Origin: Wohlfahrtiimonas chitiniclastica DSM 18708
GTDB lineage: Bacteria > Pseudomonadota > Gammaproteobacteria > Cardiobacteriales > Wohlfahrtiimonadaceae
Reading direction: 5' to 3'
Assembly: GCF_000375345.1 (NCBI RefSeq)
Contig: NZ_AQXD01000001.1
Location: forward strand, 450,600 to 514,599
Length of the DNA: 64,000 bases
The notes beneath the pieces were generated by a model. That model was given only the letters and a program-made list of their open reading frames with translations, ran no database searches and was not told the origin of the DNA. Each line of letters begins with the position of its first letter. Position 1 is the stretch's first letter. Below are positions 56,168 to 63,895 of the stretch, one piece after another. The translations under genes were made by a program, and so were the position numbers.

Positions 56168-57565
56168 CTATTTTGATTCACTTGGCCAAGCGATGATGGG
56201 ATTGTACTGCCAAGTTGCGGGGCCAAAGGCTCTATTGATGAGCATCGGATCATCTGTGGCATCCGTTTCTCGTGAGAGCATTTCATGGCGAATGTATGGC
56301 CATGCATAATATGTACTGAGCATGATGAGAATACTGGCAATGACGGCCAAACCTTTATGGCCATCAACATAAATTACAGGGGCAAGAGGCTGAGCGGTTG
56401 ATGTGCTCGGCAGTGCCGCATAAGCATAGGCCATCAACATTAAAGTCAGCCATTGACTGATGGGGTAAATTAAGGAGCCAGACAACGCACCATTACTCAT
56501 CAATACAAAAACACTGACCCAAAGCCAAGCCGGCAGTTGATCCGCATATGACAGCAAGCGCACCAATAAATAGAGGCACAATAAATTGAGCATCAGCCCC
56601 ATTAAGCCCATCTCAGCCAGCCAATAGAGCATGAAACTATGGGGGTGAGCCAATTGATTGCCATCTTCGAAGATAAAATGACCTGCACCCATGCCAACGT
56701 ACACATTGTCCATGAAGGATTGTAAGGAGAAAAGATACAAATCTATCCGACCCGATGAGCTTGTGCGAGCTAAACCATGCATTTGTGCATCTTGCAGCAT
56801 CAAAACATTAAAGACCACATATAAAGTGAATGCGCAAATGACTGTCATTAAGGGCAATGTTAACGCAGCGCGTTTATGTTGTCCTAAGACCATAATGAGG
56901 AGTATTCCGATGGTGAGGGACAGTAAAACGGCGCGAGCACCATCATAGAAAAAAACGAAGAGGTATAAGGTGCTTAAAATAAAAATCCATGGTGTGAAGC
57001 GTTGATTGGCGAGAAAGCCCGGGCGCAACCATAAAATCATGAGTAACGGCAACAGTGCATCATTAAAATAACGAATGTTGCCAAAGGTATTGTGCCCAAC
57101 GCTTGTGTAAGTTGGGTCAGTGATTTGAATCATAACACTGGTGAAAAGATAAATAATGCTGGGAATGGGCGTTAATGCAATGACCGCAAGGGCATGATTG
57201 AACCAAGCTTGATCTTTTTTGAATGCCATTGCAAAGTAGAGAAACGCCATCACCAATAGAATATTGAGGCTTAAGGTTAAATATGCCGTCACATTATGAA
57301 TGCCAAAGATCAGCAACAGCACATAACAACCATTGATCAGCGCGGCGATTTTTAGGGCATGGCGGTGGTGACGCAGTTCAGTACTCGGCAACAGGATGAG
57401 CCCGACGGCACTGAACAGCAATAAAATGATCTCCCCCATGCGCCATTCATTGTAATAATCATCAATCCAAGGATTGAGGTCGATCCCTGCAAACGAACCA
57501 AAGAGCCAAATGAGCGTGAGATAAATGATGATGCGATGCAATACTAAATGTGTCCCCTTTGTCAT
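56168..57565 (-). CDS. O-antigen ligase / polymerase family membrane protein
   Basis: Polytopic inner-membrane protein (465 aa, about 11-12 helices) with a Wzy_C-like domain. The large periplasmic loop contains GAGHFIFEDGNQLAHPHSFM followed by LYWLAEMGLMGL, where the histidines and glutamate match the catalytic region of O-antigen ligases (WaaL), O-oligosaccharyltransferases (PglL) and Wzy polymerases. Which of the three it is cannot be told here; no sugar-nucleotide or glycosyltransferase genes are nearby. It is the second gene after selD on the minus strand. Confidence 0.78.
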   Translation of the reverse strand: MTKGTHLVLHRIIIYLTLIWLFGSFAGIDLNPWIDDYYNEWRMGEIILLLFSAVGLILLPSTELRHHRHALKIAALINGCYVLLLIFGIHNVTAYLTLSLNILLVMAFLYFAMAFKKDQAWFNHALAVIALTPIPSIIYLFTSVMIQITDPTYTSVGHNTFGNIRYFNDALLPLLMILWLRPGFLANQRFTPWIFILSTLYLFVFFYDGARAVLLSLTIGILLIMVLGQHKRAALTLPLMTVICAFTLYVVFNVLMLQDAQMHGLARTSSSGRIDLYLFSLQSFMDNVYVGMGAGHFIFEDGNQLAHPHSFMLYWLAEMGLMGLMLNLLCLYLLVRLLSYADQLPAWLWVSVFVLMSNGALSGSLIYPISQWLTLMLMAYAYAALPSTSTAQPLAPVIYVDGHKGLAVIASILIMLSTYYAWPYIRHEMLSRETDATDDPMLINRAFGPATWQYNPIIAWPSESK

Positions 57566-57606
57566 GGTGTGCCTTGTTATCTTTTTTGTTTAGGCATGTA
57601 GTATAA

Positions 57607-57632
57607 GCCATAGCTTCATCAGAGACTATGGC
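57607..57632. repeat. hairpin between selD and the O-antigen ligase-like gene
   Basis: GCCATAG and CTATGGC with a 12-base loop. No T-tract follows in the minus direction, so termination here is doubtful. Confidence 0.4.
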
Positions 57633-57639
57633 ACCACCA

Positions 57640-58680
57640 TTATTTTAGGATGATTTTATGGGCTTGTGGGGCAATGATGTGGCCAATGGGCTCTAAATGG
57701 CCAAGCCCTTCCTCTTTGCACAACGCCTGGAAGTCATCAATATGATCGCCGCTTACAGACACTAATAAACCGCCACTTGTTTGCGGATCACCCAGAAGAT
57801 GTTGATAAGCGTCAAATTGATCATTATGCGTCACTAAATGCTCGTAACTTGCCAAGTTTTTAAAGGTACCGCCTGGCATTGATCCTAAAGCCTCATAATG
57901 GCGCACAGAATCAATGAGCGGAATGTTTGCGCAATCGAGCTCAATGCTGACATTGCTGCCTTCGGTCATCTCAGAGAGATGGCCAATCAATCCAAAACCT
58001 GTGACATCTGTCATGGCATGCACATAAGGCTCAAGGGCAAATCGTGCACCGGCTTGATTGAGCTCTACCATAATGTCACGGGCAGTGAATTGATCTTCAC
58101 TGCGCAGTAAACCACGTTTTTCTGCGGTGGTTAAGATGCCAATGCCAATGGGTTTGGTTAAAAAGATGGCATCGCCCACTTGTGCGGTGTCATTGCGTTG
58201 TAAATGCGCTTTGTCCACAATGCCTGTCACCGCTAAACCAAAAATTGGTTCAGGTGCATCGATGGAATGGCCGCCTGCTAAAATGATGCCAGCGGCTTCA
58301 CAGGTGGCGCGTCCGCCTGCAATCACGGTGCGTGCAACTTCTGGGGGGAGTTTTTGAGAAGGCCAGCCTAAAATCGCAATCGCCATGATGGGTTTACCGC
58401 CCATCGCATAGACATCGCTGATGGCATTTGTGGCTGCGATGCGCCCAAAATCAAAGGGATCGTCCACAATTGGCATGAAAAAGTCCGTGGTTGAGATAAT
58501 CCCCGTCGTTGCATCGATGCCATAAACCGCAGCATCATCGCGTGACTGGTTGCCCACCCATAAATTCGGATCAGAGGTTTGTATGCCACTGCCTGTCAAT
58601 ATCTCCCCAAGAACCTTGGGATCTAATTTACAGCCTCATCCGGCGCCGTGGCTATATTGCGTTAATTTTATCTCAGACAT
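57640..58680 (-). CDS. selD: selenide, water dikinase SelD containing selenocysteine (in-frame UGA)
   Basis: Makes selenophosphate from selenide and ATP (346 aa with Sec). The frame starts at ATG 58680 and reads [20 protein letters not shown]; the UGA at 58636-58638 (codon 15) falls exactly where SelD has its catalytic Cys or Sec (E. coli GAGCGCK). The rest is canonical: [52 protein letters not shown] and [11 protein letters not shown]. If the UGA is read as stop, only an N-terminally truncated protein from about 58599 would be annotated. A SECIS-like hairpin follows the UGA. The gene requires selA, selB and selC elsewhere. The Shine-Dalgarno (AAAGG) is close to the ATG. Confidence 0.93.
58606..58638 (-). 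promoter_or_regulatory. bacterial SECIS-like element of selD
   Basis: Beginning at the UGA codon (58638-58636), a hairpin CCCAAG-GTT-CTTGGG (58620-58606) starts 15 bases downstream. The apical loop contains G and U, as SelB-binding loops of bacterial SECIS elements do, and lies about 20 bases after the UGA, within the usual range. Confidence 0.75.
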
Positions 58681-58704
58681 TACCTTTTCAATCCCATAAG
58701 AATA

Positions 58705-58727
58705 GGTTAAAGTTTAGCACTTTAACC
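58705..58727. repeat. 9-bp perfect inverted repeat between selD and nadK
   Basis: GGTTAAAGT and ACTTTAACC separated by five bases, in the 66-base gap between the divergent selD and nadK genes. It lies where both promoters must be, which suggests an operator. Confidence 0.55.
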
Positions 58728-58746
58728 ACTGATATACGAAGCCGAT

Positions 58747-59619
58747 ATGAACAATTTTAACAAAATTGCTTTGGTGAGCCGAAACAACGTAAGCAATCCA
58801 TCGTTTGCTAAAGTGATGAAAACGGCTGAGGCCATCTTTGAGCGCAATGGTTGTGCAACGGTCACCTTGGCCTTGCCCCCGAATGATAGCGCTGAATCTA
58901 AGCAATTGCTAGAAGATCGCGTGAAAGATTGTGATTTGATCATCATCTTTGGCGGCGATGGGACATTTTTAGGCATTGCCCGTAAGGCGTGCCATTTAGA
59001 CATTCCATTTTTAGGCATCAATTTAGGACGCTTAGGCTTTTTGACGGACATCCGCGAAACAGAGCTTGAAGAGAGTTTAATTCACATCTTAAAAGGTGAA
59101 TATAAAACGGAGGATCGTGAGCTCATTCGTGTGAAAATCCCCGGTAAATTCGACTCTTTTGCCTTAAATGATGTGGTGATTCATCAGCGCAGCATCTCTC
59201 GCATGATCGAGCTTGATGTGTTTGTGGATGATAAATATTTAACCAGCTATTGGGCCGATGGCGTGATTTTTGCAACGCCCACAGGCTCAACGGCTTATGC
59301 ATTGTCATCGGGCGGGCCTTTGGTTTATCCATCATTGTCTGCTGTGCTTGTGGTGCCCATTTCACCGCATACCTTCAGCCATCGCCCGATTGTGTTGCCC
59401 ACGAATTTAAAAATCAAAGTGGCATTGAAAGAGAGCGTGCGCCATGAAGTGAGCGTCAGTTGCGATGGGCAAGTGGTGTTTGATTTTGATAAGGGTGATG
59501 AGCTTGAACTTATTAGTAATGCCTCAAAAATCACACTGGTGCATCCTGAAAACTACAACTACTTTGAAATTTTACGTGCAAAATTAAACTGGGGTCATCA
59601 CCCTGAGAGAGAACGATAA
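58747..59619 (+). CDS. nadK: NAD kinase
   Basis: Phosphorylates NAD to NADP (290 aa), cytosolic. The motif FGGDGTFLGIAR contains the GGDGT catalytic element; GINLGRLGFLTDI, the NDVVIHQR (NE/D) motif and TPTGSTAYALSSGGPLV are all present. The Shine-Dalgarno is weak. The next gene starts two bases after the stop, so the two are co-transcribed. Confidence 0.96.
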   Translation: MNNFNKIALVSRNNVSNPSFAKVMKTAEAIFERNGCATVTLALPPNDSAESKQLLEDRVKDCDLIIIFGGDGTFLGIARKACHLDIPFLGINLGRLGFLTDIRETELEESLIHILKGEYKTEDRELIRVKIPGKFDSFALNDVVIHQRSISRMIELDVFVDDKYLTSYWADGVIFATPTGSTAYALSSGGPLVYPSLSAVLVVPISPHTFSHRPIVLPTNLKIKVALKESVRHEVSVSCDGQVVFDFDKGDELELISNASKITLVHPENYNYFEILRAKLNWGHHPERER

Positions 59620-59621
59620 TT

Positions 59622-60059
59622 ATGGACCATTCCACATTTGTGCACCCTGTGTTGGGTGAATTGACCTATGAAGCCGCTTTACAAGGCTATGCAGGCAGCA
59701 TTGAGTTGTCAGACATGCCCCTTAAAATTAACCTGGTGGGCGATGCATTAGAAGCAGAAGCTTTAGGTGATCGCTTATTGGCATTCCTAGAAAGTGAAGC
59801 CTTTGAAGATGCTTTCATTGCAGGATTAGAGGCATTATTGACCCTTAAAAACCGCGATTGGCTCAGCGAAGGGGAAGCAGAATACACATTAGAGGAGTTT
59901 TTTGACTTTGTCTCCCTCGATGCGATTGTGATGCATTCAGATAAAATTGAGTTATATACTGATGATTTAGAGCTTTTATGGCGCAACCGTGCCATTTTGA
60001 GTTTTGATTATGATTATCAGCTCATTAATGTGCACATTGAGGAGCACATCAGTTTTTAA
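59622..60059 (+). CDS. hypothetical acidic protein
   Basis: I do not recognise this 145-residue protein with certainty. It begins FVHPVLGELTYEAALQGYAG, then a region rich in Glu/Ala (EAEALGDRLLAFLESEAFEDAF), and ends with beta-strand-like acidic sequence LSFDYDYQLINVHIEEHI. It has no signal peptide, cysteine or transmembrane segment. The start resembles the DUF2262 group of small proteins (LGxLxYd pattern), but this is a weak guess. It is co-transcribed with nadK and ends at a terminator. Confidence 0.7.
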   Translation: MDHSTFVHPVLGELTYEAALQGYAGSIELSDMPLKINLVGDALEAEALGDRLLAFLESEAFEDAFIAGLEALLTLKNRDWLSEGEAEYTLEEFFDFVSLDAIVMHSDKIELYTDDLELLWRNRAILSFDYDYQLINVHIEEHISF

Positions 60060-60066
60060 GCAGTAA

Positions 60067-60090
60067 AAAAAGCAGCGTTTGCTGCTTTTT
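60067..60090. terminator. bidirectional rho-independent terminator
   Basis: AAAAAGCAGC and GCTGCTTTTT with loop GTTT, between the hypothetical gene (plus) and the NlpC/P60 gene (minus). Confidence 0.9.
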
Positions 60091-60098
60091 TATTGTGA

Positions 60099-60704
60099 CT
60101 AGGTATTGAGTGCCACTTGCGTGCTTTTGCTTTGTTGCACGCGGCGTGCTTGATAAAAACGTTGTTTCCAATATTTGTCATTCAATGAAGAGGTCATCAC
60201 GCCTTTAGAGGTTGAGGCGTGGATGAATTGATTGTTCCCATTGTAAATGCCCACATGAAGACCAGTGCGATTTTGTCCCCAATTGGTTTTAAAGAAGATG
60301 AGATCGCCGGGTTTTAAATCCTCTTTTGCGATCTGAATGCCCACAGATTTTTGTGCGATCGTTGTGCGTGGTATGGCAATGGCAAATTTATCTGTAAAGG
60401 TGCGCTGCACAAAGGCAGAGCAATCGATGCCATTTAAAGAGTTGCCGCCTAATTTATAGGGCGTGCCTTTCCATTGTTTTAATTGATTTTGCAGTGCCGT
60501 GGTGACAACGTGGCTGTCTCTTAAGGCTGCGGGTGCGGCGCTGACCGTCACATTTGTTTTTGCGACAGGTTTTGCTTTAGGTTGAGCGCTTGTGGCAACG
60601 CTTGCTTGAGCAACAATCGGGGCGCTTTTTTGTGTCTGTGTACTTGCGCAACCCACCGTTAAAAGGGATACCAGGGCAACCGAAAAAATCTTATTCATAA
60701 TCAT
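60099..60704 (-). CDS. NlpC/P60 (C40) family lipoprotein, probable murein hydrolase
   Basis: Lipoprotein (201 aa) with lipobox LTVGC, a Ala/Lys-rich linker and a C-terminal NlpC/P60 cysteine peptidase domain. The catalytic cysteine is in GIDCSAFVQ, the first histidine in GLHVGIYNG and the third polar residue in FIHAS. Family members cut peptide stems of peptidoglycan (endopeptidase), here at the outer membrane or periplasm. ATG at 60704 or 60698 may be used. The start codon lies within the right arm of an RNA hairpin (60697-60740), so translation may be regulated. Confidence 0.9.
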   Translation of the reverse strand: MIMNKIFSVALVSLLTVGCASTQTQKSAPIVAQASVATSAQPKAKPVAKTNVTVSAAPAALRDSHVVTTALQNQLKQWKGTPYKLGGNSLNGIDCSAFVQRTFTDKFAIAIPRTTIAQKSVGIQIAKEDLKPGDLIFFKTNWGQNRTGLHVGIYNGNNQFIHASTSKGVMTSSLNDKYWKQRFYQARRVQQSKSTQVALNT

Positions 60705-60740
60705 TCATTCTGCATTGTCTCAAAAGGGATGAATGATTAT
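60697..60740 (-). repeat. 12-bp perfect inverted repeat covering the start of the NlpC/P60 gene
   Basis: ATAATCATTCAT (60697-60708) and ATGAATGATTAT (60729-60740) are exact complements with a 20-base loop. On the minus-strand transcript the 3' arm contains the start codon(s) at 60704 and 60698, so the fold would hide the initiation site. Confidence 0.6.
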
Positions 60741-60741
60741 A

Positions 60742-60763
60742 GATCAGAAAATGATTTCTGATC
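60742..60763. repeat. 9-bp perfect inverted repeat after metA
   Basis: GATCAGAAA and TTTCTGATC with loop ATGA, between metA and the NlpC/P60 gene. No T-tract follows in the minus direction, so if it terminates the metA transcript it would do so weakly. Confidence 0.5.
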
Positions 60764-60791
60764 CATAATTTATACATTTAATCAGGATGAT

Positions 60792-61709
60792 TTACGATTT
60801 TTTTGACGTAAAGTCATAATCTGTCTCTTGATAGACAAAATAATTGAGCCAATTTTGGAAGAAAATGCTCGATGCACTCATCCATCGTGTTTGAATGGCT
60901 TGAGTGGGATCATCATTTTTAAAGTAGTTGCTCGGAATGGTCATCATGCCTAGGGCAGAGTCACGCTGATACTCTTTTAAGAGAGTCTCTTTACCATATT
61001 CAGGATGACCACTCATAAAGACTTGGCGACCCGTTTTTGATGCCACTAAGTGAATGCCAGAGACTTCAGAGCTTGCGATCACCTCTAATTCAGGGTGATT
61101 GCGCGTGGCAATCGGATCACTCTCTGTGTTGCGTGATTGTGGCACATAAAAAAGATCATCCATGCCAATGAGCAGTTTAGAATCGGGTTTTTCTTTGATG
61201 TGTTCAAATACACCTGTTAATTTCTCTTTGAAAATGTTCTTCTCGATGCCATAAAAATACTTCAAGGCCGCTTGGCTGCCCCAACAGATAAAGAGGGAGG
61301 CAAACACATGGGTTTTGCTCCATTCAAAGATTTTGGTCAATTCATCCCAATAGGTCACTTCCTCAAAGTCTAAGAGCTCAATAGGTGCACCTGTGATGAT
61401 CATGCCATCGAAATACTCATCTTCAATGTCGCTGAAAAAACGGTAAAATTCATCTAAATGCACTTGCTTGGTGTTTTTAGAGGTGTGGTTTTCAATGGCC
61501 AGTAGCGTGATGTCCACTTGCAAAATGCCATTACTGAGTTTACTGAGCAATTGGGTTTCTGCGGTGATTTTGTCAGGCATTAAGTTCAAAATACAGATGC
61601 GCACCGGACGAATGTCCTGTGTATTTGCACGCTCTGGATTCATCACAAAGATGCCATGATCTTTGAGAATTTGTGAAGCGGGTAAGTTTTCCGGAATAAT
61701 CACGGGCAT
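60792..61709 (-). CDS. metA: homoserine O-acetyltransferase (MetA family)
   Basis: First committed step of methionine synthesis (305 aa), activating homoserine. Catalytic cysteine lies in FICWGSQAALKYFYG; the glutamate and histidine expected for the triad lie in SGHPEYGKETL. Residue 111 is glutamate (TGAPIE), which in this family specifies acetyl-CoA; succinyl-specific enzymes have glycine there (E. coli TGAPLG). So the product is probably O-acetylhomoserine. AAAAGGAG lies seven bases before the ATG. Expression appears to be controlled by a methionine-codon leader attenuator immediately upstream. Confidence 0.94.
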   Translation of the reverse strand: MPVIIPENLPASQILKDHGIFVMNPERANTQDIRPVRICILNLMPDKITAETQLLSKLSNGILQVDITLLAIENHTSKNTKQVHLDEFYRFFSDIEDEYFDGMIITGAPIELLDFEEVTYWDELTKIFEWSKTHVFASLFICWGSQAALKYFYGIEKNIFKEKLTGVFEHIKEKPDSKLLIGMDDLFYVPQSRNTESDPIATRNHPELEVIASSEVSGIHLVASKTGRQVFMSGHPEYGKETLLKEYQRDSALGMMTIPSNYFKNDDPTQAIQTRWMSASSIFFQNWLNYFVYQETDYDFTSKKS

Positions 61710-61734
61710 GGTTGTTCTCCTTTTATTTCATCCA

Positions 61735-61763
61735 TAAAAAAACCAGAGTGTTGTCACTCTGGT
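61735..61763 (-). terminator. leader (attenuator) terminator upstream of metA
   Basis: On the minus strand ACCAGAGTG, loop ACAA, CACTCTGGT (61763-61742) followed by a run of seven T. It is an intrinsic terminator inside the metA 5' leader, 26 bases before the metA start, so it can only be regulatory. Confidence 0.9.
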
Positions 61764-61841
61764 GGATCAATTTTTGGGTAAAGATGAGCGTTAGAGTGAC
61801 TCTACAGTAAGGTTCGAGAGCCACTCAATTGAGTAACTCTC
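61753..61841 (-). promoter_or_regulatory. alternating RNA segments of the metA attenuator
   Basis: Minus-strand segments: S1 GAGAGTTACTC (61841-61831) pairs with S2 GAGTGGCTCTC (61826-61816), 11 bp including two G-U. S2 can instead pair with S3 AGAGTCACTC (61803-61794), 10 bp with one G-U. S3 GTCACTCT (61800-61793) can pair with S4 AGAGTGAC (61760-61753), 8 bp, which blocks the terminator stem S4:S5. S1 begins at the last base of the leader-peptide stop codon, so a ribosome at the stop would cover S1. Confidence 0.8.
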
Positions 61842-61876
61842 TAAAGCATCATCATTAACGCGGATGGGTGGGTCAT
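61841..61876 (-). CDS. methionine leader peptide of metA
   Basis: An 11-residue frame MTHPSALMMML with three consecutive ATG codons followed by CTT and TAG. It sits about 33 bases after a predicted transcription start and immediately before the attenuator stems. Clustered codons for the end product just before such stems are the hallmark of trp-, his- and leu-type leader peptides. The Shine-Dalgarno is poor (AAAG 14 bases upstream), the weakest point of the case. Confidence 0.75.
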   Translation of the reverse strand: MTHPSALMMML

Positions 61877-61915
61877 GTTTAAGTTTACTTTAGTAACATT
61901 GTTGGACTGAAAAGT

Positions 61916-61944
61916 ATCAAACCATTTCGGATAAAAAGTGTCAA
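61916..61944 (-). promoter_or_regulatory. putative promoter for the metA leader transcript
   Basis: On the minus strand a perfect TTGACA (61944-61939) and TTTGAT (61921-61916) with a 17-base spacer. It overlaps the last bases of hutD and would start the transcript near 61909. Confidence 0.55.
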
Positions 61945-61947
61945 GGG

Positions 61948-62511
61948 CTATTTGAGGTCAATTTCCATTATTAGGCACGAAGCCATTGAAAACGGCGCAT
62001 TAAATTTTATATGCCTCTCATCATGCTCTGAGAAAAAGAGCGCATCTAAGGGCTCAAGCGCTTGTCCATTTAGGGAACATGCCGTCAATGCAATGATGCA
62101 TGTGGTCAAAGAAGATCGCTGATAATCATTGTCTGTAAAATCAATACGCACCATTGAATGACTGGCGTGGCGCGTATCGGTAATGATGCCGCAATCTAAC
62201 GCAGGCTCAACACAATGGATCATTTCCGTAGTGCTTTCACCACTAAAAGTAATGGGTTGCCCTGATTTTGTCAGGGTATGGAGCGCACCATCAATCAATA
62301 GTTCAATCGATTGCCCCGTTAACAGTGCTAAGCTTCTTTGGCAATGCGGGAAATGAGAAAAGGGCCCTGTGTGTTCAACAGATGCCATGCTCACACGCCA
62401 AATGAAGTCATCCATCGTGGCATTTTGGGGATGGATCATCACCTCGCGCGTGGTGCCAAGGCCATTTTTCCAAGGTTTGACCGTTAGGGTGTTAAAGGCG
62501 ATTTTTTGCAT
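61948..62511 (-). CDS. hutD: HutD family protein
   Basis: Cupin-fold protein (187 aa) of the HutD family, linked with histidine utilisation. The N-terminus [18 protein letters not shown] matches the PWKNGGGxTREI signature; [15 protein letters not shown] follows. HutD is proposed to tune flux through the Hut pathway, but its biochemical role is unsettled. It overlaps the preceding ProY/HutT-type permease gene by 20 bases, supporting the Hut link; hutUHIG are not in the window. Confidence 0.87.
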   Translation of the reverse strand: MQKIAFNTLTVKPWKNGLGTTREVMIHPQNATMDDFIWRVSMASVEHTGPFSHFPHCQRSLALLTGQSIELLIDGALHTLTKSGQPITFSGESTTEMIHCVEPALDCGIITDTRHASHSMVRIDFTDNDYQRSSLTTCIIALTACSLNGQALEPLDALFFSEHDERHIKFNAPFSMASCLIMEIDLK

Positions 62512-63862
62512 GAGGCTTGATCCATAAATAGTAACACACGGTTAAAATTACCAGCCAAATGATGCCAGCATATAAGGCATTGCGCACAGGTGCATAATAG
62601 CCAAGCACGCCCACCACAAAGAGCATAAAGGCAATGGCAAGGGCAGGCCCAATTGGCCAAAAGGGCACTGGGAATTTAAGCTTTGCGATTTCATCTTTGG
62701 TCAATTGTTGACGCATGCCCACTTGAGAGATGAGCACCGTGAGCCACACCCAAACAGTGGCAAAGGTTGCCATCGCTGCGATCACTAAAAATAAACCATC
62801 GTGGAAAAAGTAGTTGAGCACAACACCAATGATCATCACCACAAACATGATGGCGATTGCCACAATCGGTACGCCACTTTTAGAGAGTTTACTCAATGCC
62901 TTGGAGGCTTGACCTTGTTCACTGAGCCCATGCATCATGCGGCCTGCACCAAAGATGTCACTGTTGATGGCGGAGATGGCTGCTGTGATCACCACAATGT
63001 TCAGGAGGTTTGCAGCGTAATCAATGCCCAGACTTTTAAAAATCGTGACAAATGGGCTCGCGCCTAAGCCAATGTGATTCCACGGAAAAAGCGCCATCAG
63101 CACAAGGAGTGCTAAAAAGTAAAAGAGCAGAATTTGCACCGGCACCACATTGATGGACATCGGGATCGTTTTTTCTGGGTTTTCAGCCTCTAATGCAGTG
63201 AGCCCTAAAGTTTCCACACCACCAAATGAGAACACCACAACGGTTAATGATATGATGATGCCTGTGATGCCAAAGGGGGCAAAGCCATCGTGGCTCCACA
63301 GATTGCTAAGGCTTGGGGTGAATTCAAGGGGCACATTTAAATGCATGTGGCTCATGAGAATGTAGCCGCCTGCTATGATCATGGCAATGATGGACACCAC
63401 TTTTAATAGGGAAAGCCAAAAGCCAAGCTCGCCAAACATTTTGACGGCGCACAGATTGATGCCGCATAAAATTAATGTGATGGCCAACGCCCAAATCCAT
63501 GGGGCCACATCGGGGTACCATAAACCCATATAGATGGCAAAAGCGGTGACATCTGCAATGCAGACGAGCGCCATTTCAAATACATACGTCCAACCGGTGA
63601 TAAAACCTGCCAAAGGGCCTAAATATTTGGTGGCATAGGCGCCAAAAGCACCCGGCATCGGGTGGTGCATGATCATCTCACCTAGGGCGCGCATCACCAT
63701 AAAAACGGCGATGCCAGATAAAAAATAGGCGATGAGAACGGCAGGTCCTGCCAATTCAATGGCATTGGCTGAACCATAAAATAGACCGGTGCCCACGGCA
63801 GAACCTAAGCCAATGAATAAAACGTGGCGCGGTGTCAATCCGCGCTTGAGCTGAGTCGCCAT
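62492..63862 (-). CDS. amino acid permease, ProY/HutT type (probable histidine transporter)
   Basis: APC-superfamily permease (456 aa, 12 helices). The first helix has [21 protein letters not shown] and [19 protein letters not shown] follows, both typical of the AAT family (ProY, HutT). AAAGGA precedes the ATG. Coupling with hutD by a 20-base overlap favours histidine as substrate. The regulator HutC and the catabolic genes are not visible here. Confidence 0.86.
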   Translation of the reverse strand: MATQLKRGLTPRHVLFIGLGSAVGTGLFYGSANAIELAGPAVLIAYFLSGIAVFMVMRALGEMIMHHPMPGAFGAYATKYLGPLAGFITGWTYVFEMALVCIADVTAFAIYMGLWYPDVAPWIWALAITLILCGINLCAVKMFGELGFWLSLLKVVSIIAMIIAGGYILMSHMHLNVPLEFTPSLSNLWSHDGFAPFGITGIIISLTVVVFSFGGVETLGLTALEAENPEKTIPMSINVVPVQILLFYFLALLVLMALFPWNHIGLGASPFVTIFKSLGIDYAANLLNIVVITAAISAINSDIFGAGRMMHGLSEQGQASKALSKLSKSGVPIVAIAIMFVVMIIGVVLNYFFHDGLFLVIAAMATFATVWVWLTVLISQVGMRQQLTKDEIAKLKFPVPFWPIGPALAIAFMLFVVGVLGYYAPVRNALYAGIIWLVILTVCYYLWIKPHAKNRL

Positions 63863-63895
63863 AATGTTAATTGTGTCCTTTATTGCTGCGTCGGG

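Noticed and set aside
61710-61910. SAM riboswitch in the metA leader
   Set aside because: The leader terminator suggested one, but the conserved helices and core of known SAM riboswitches are not seen; the Met-codon leader peptide explains the structure better.
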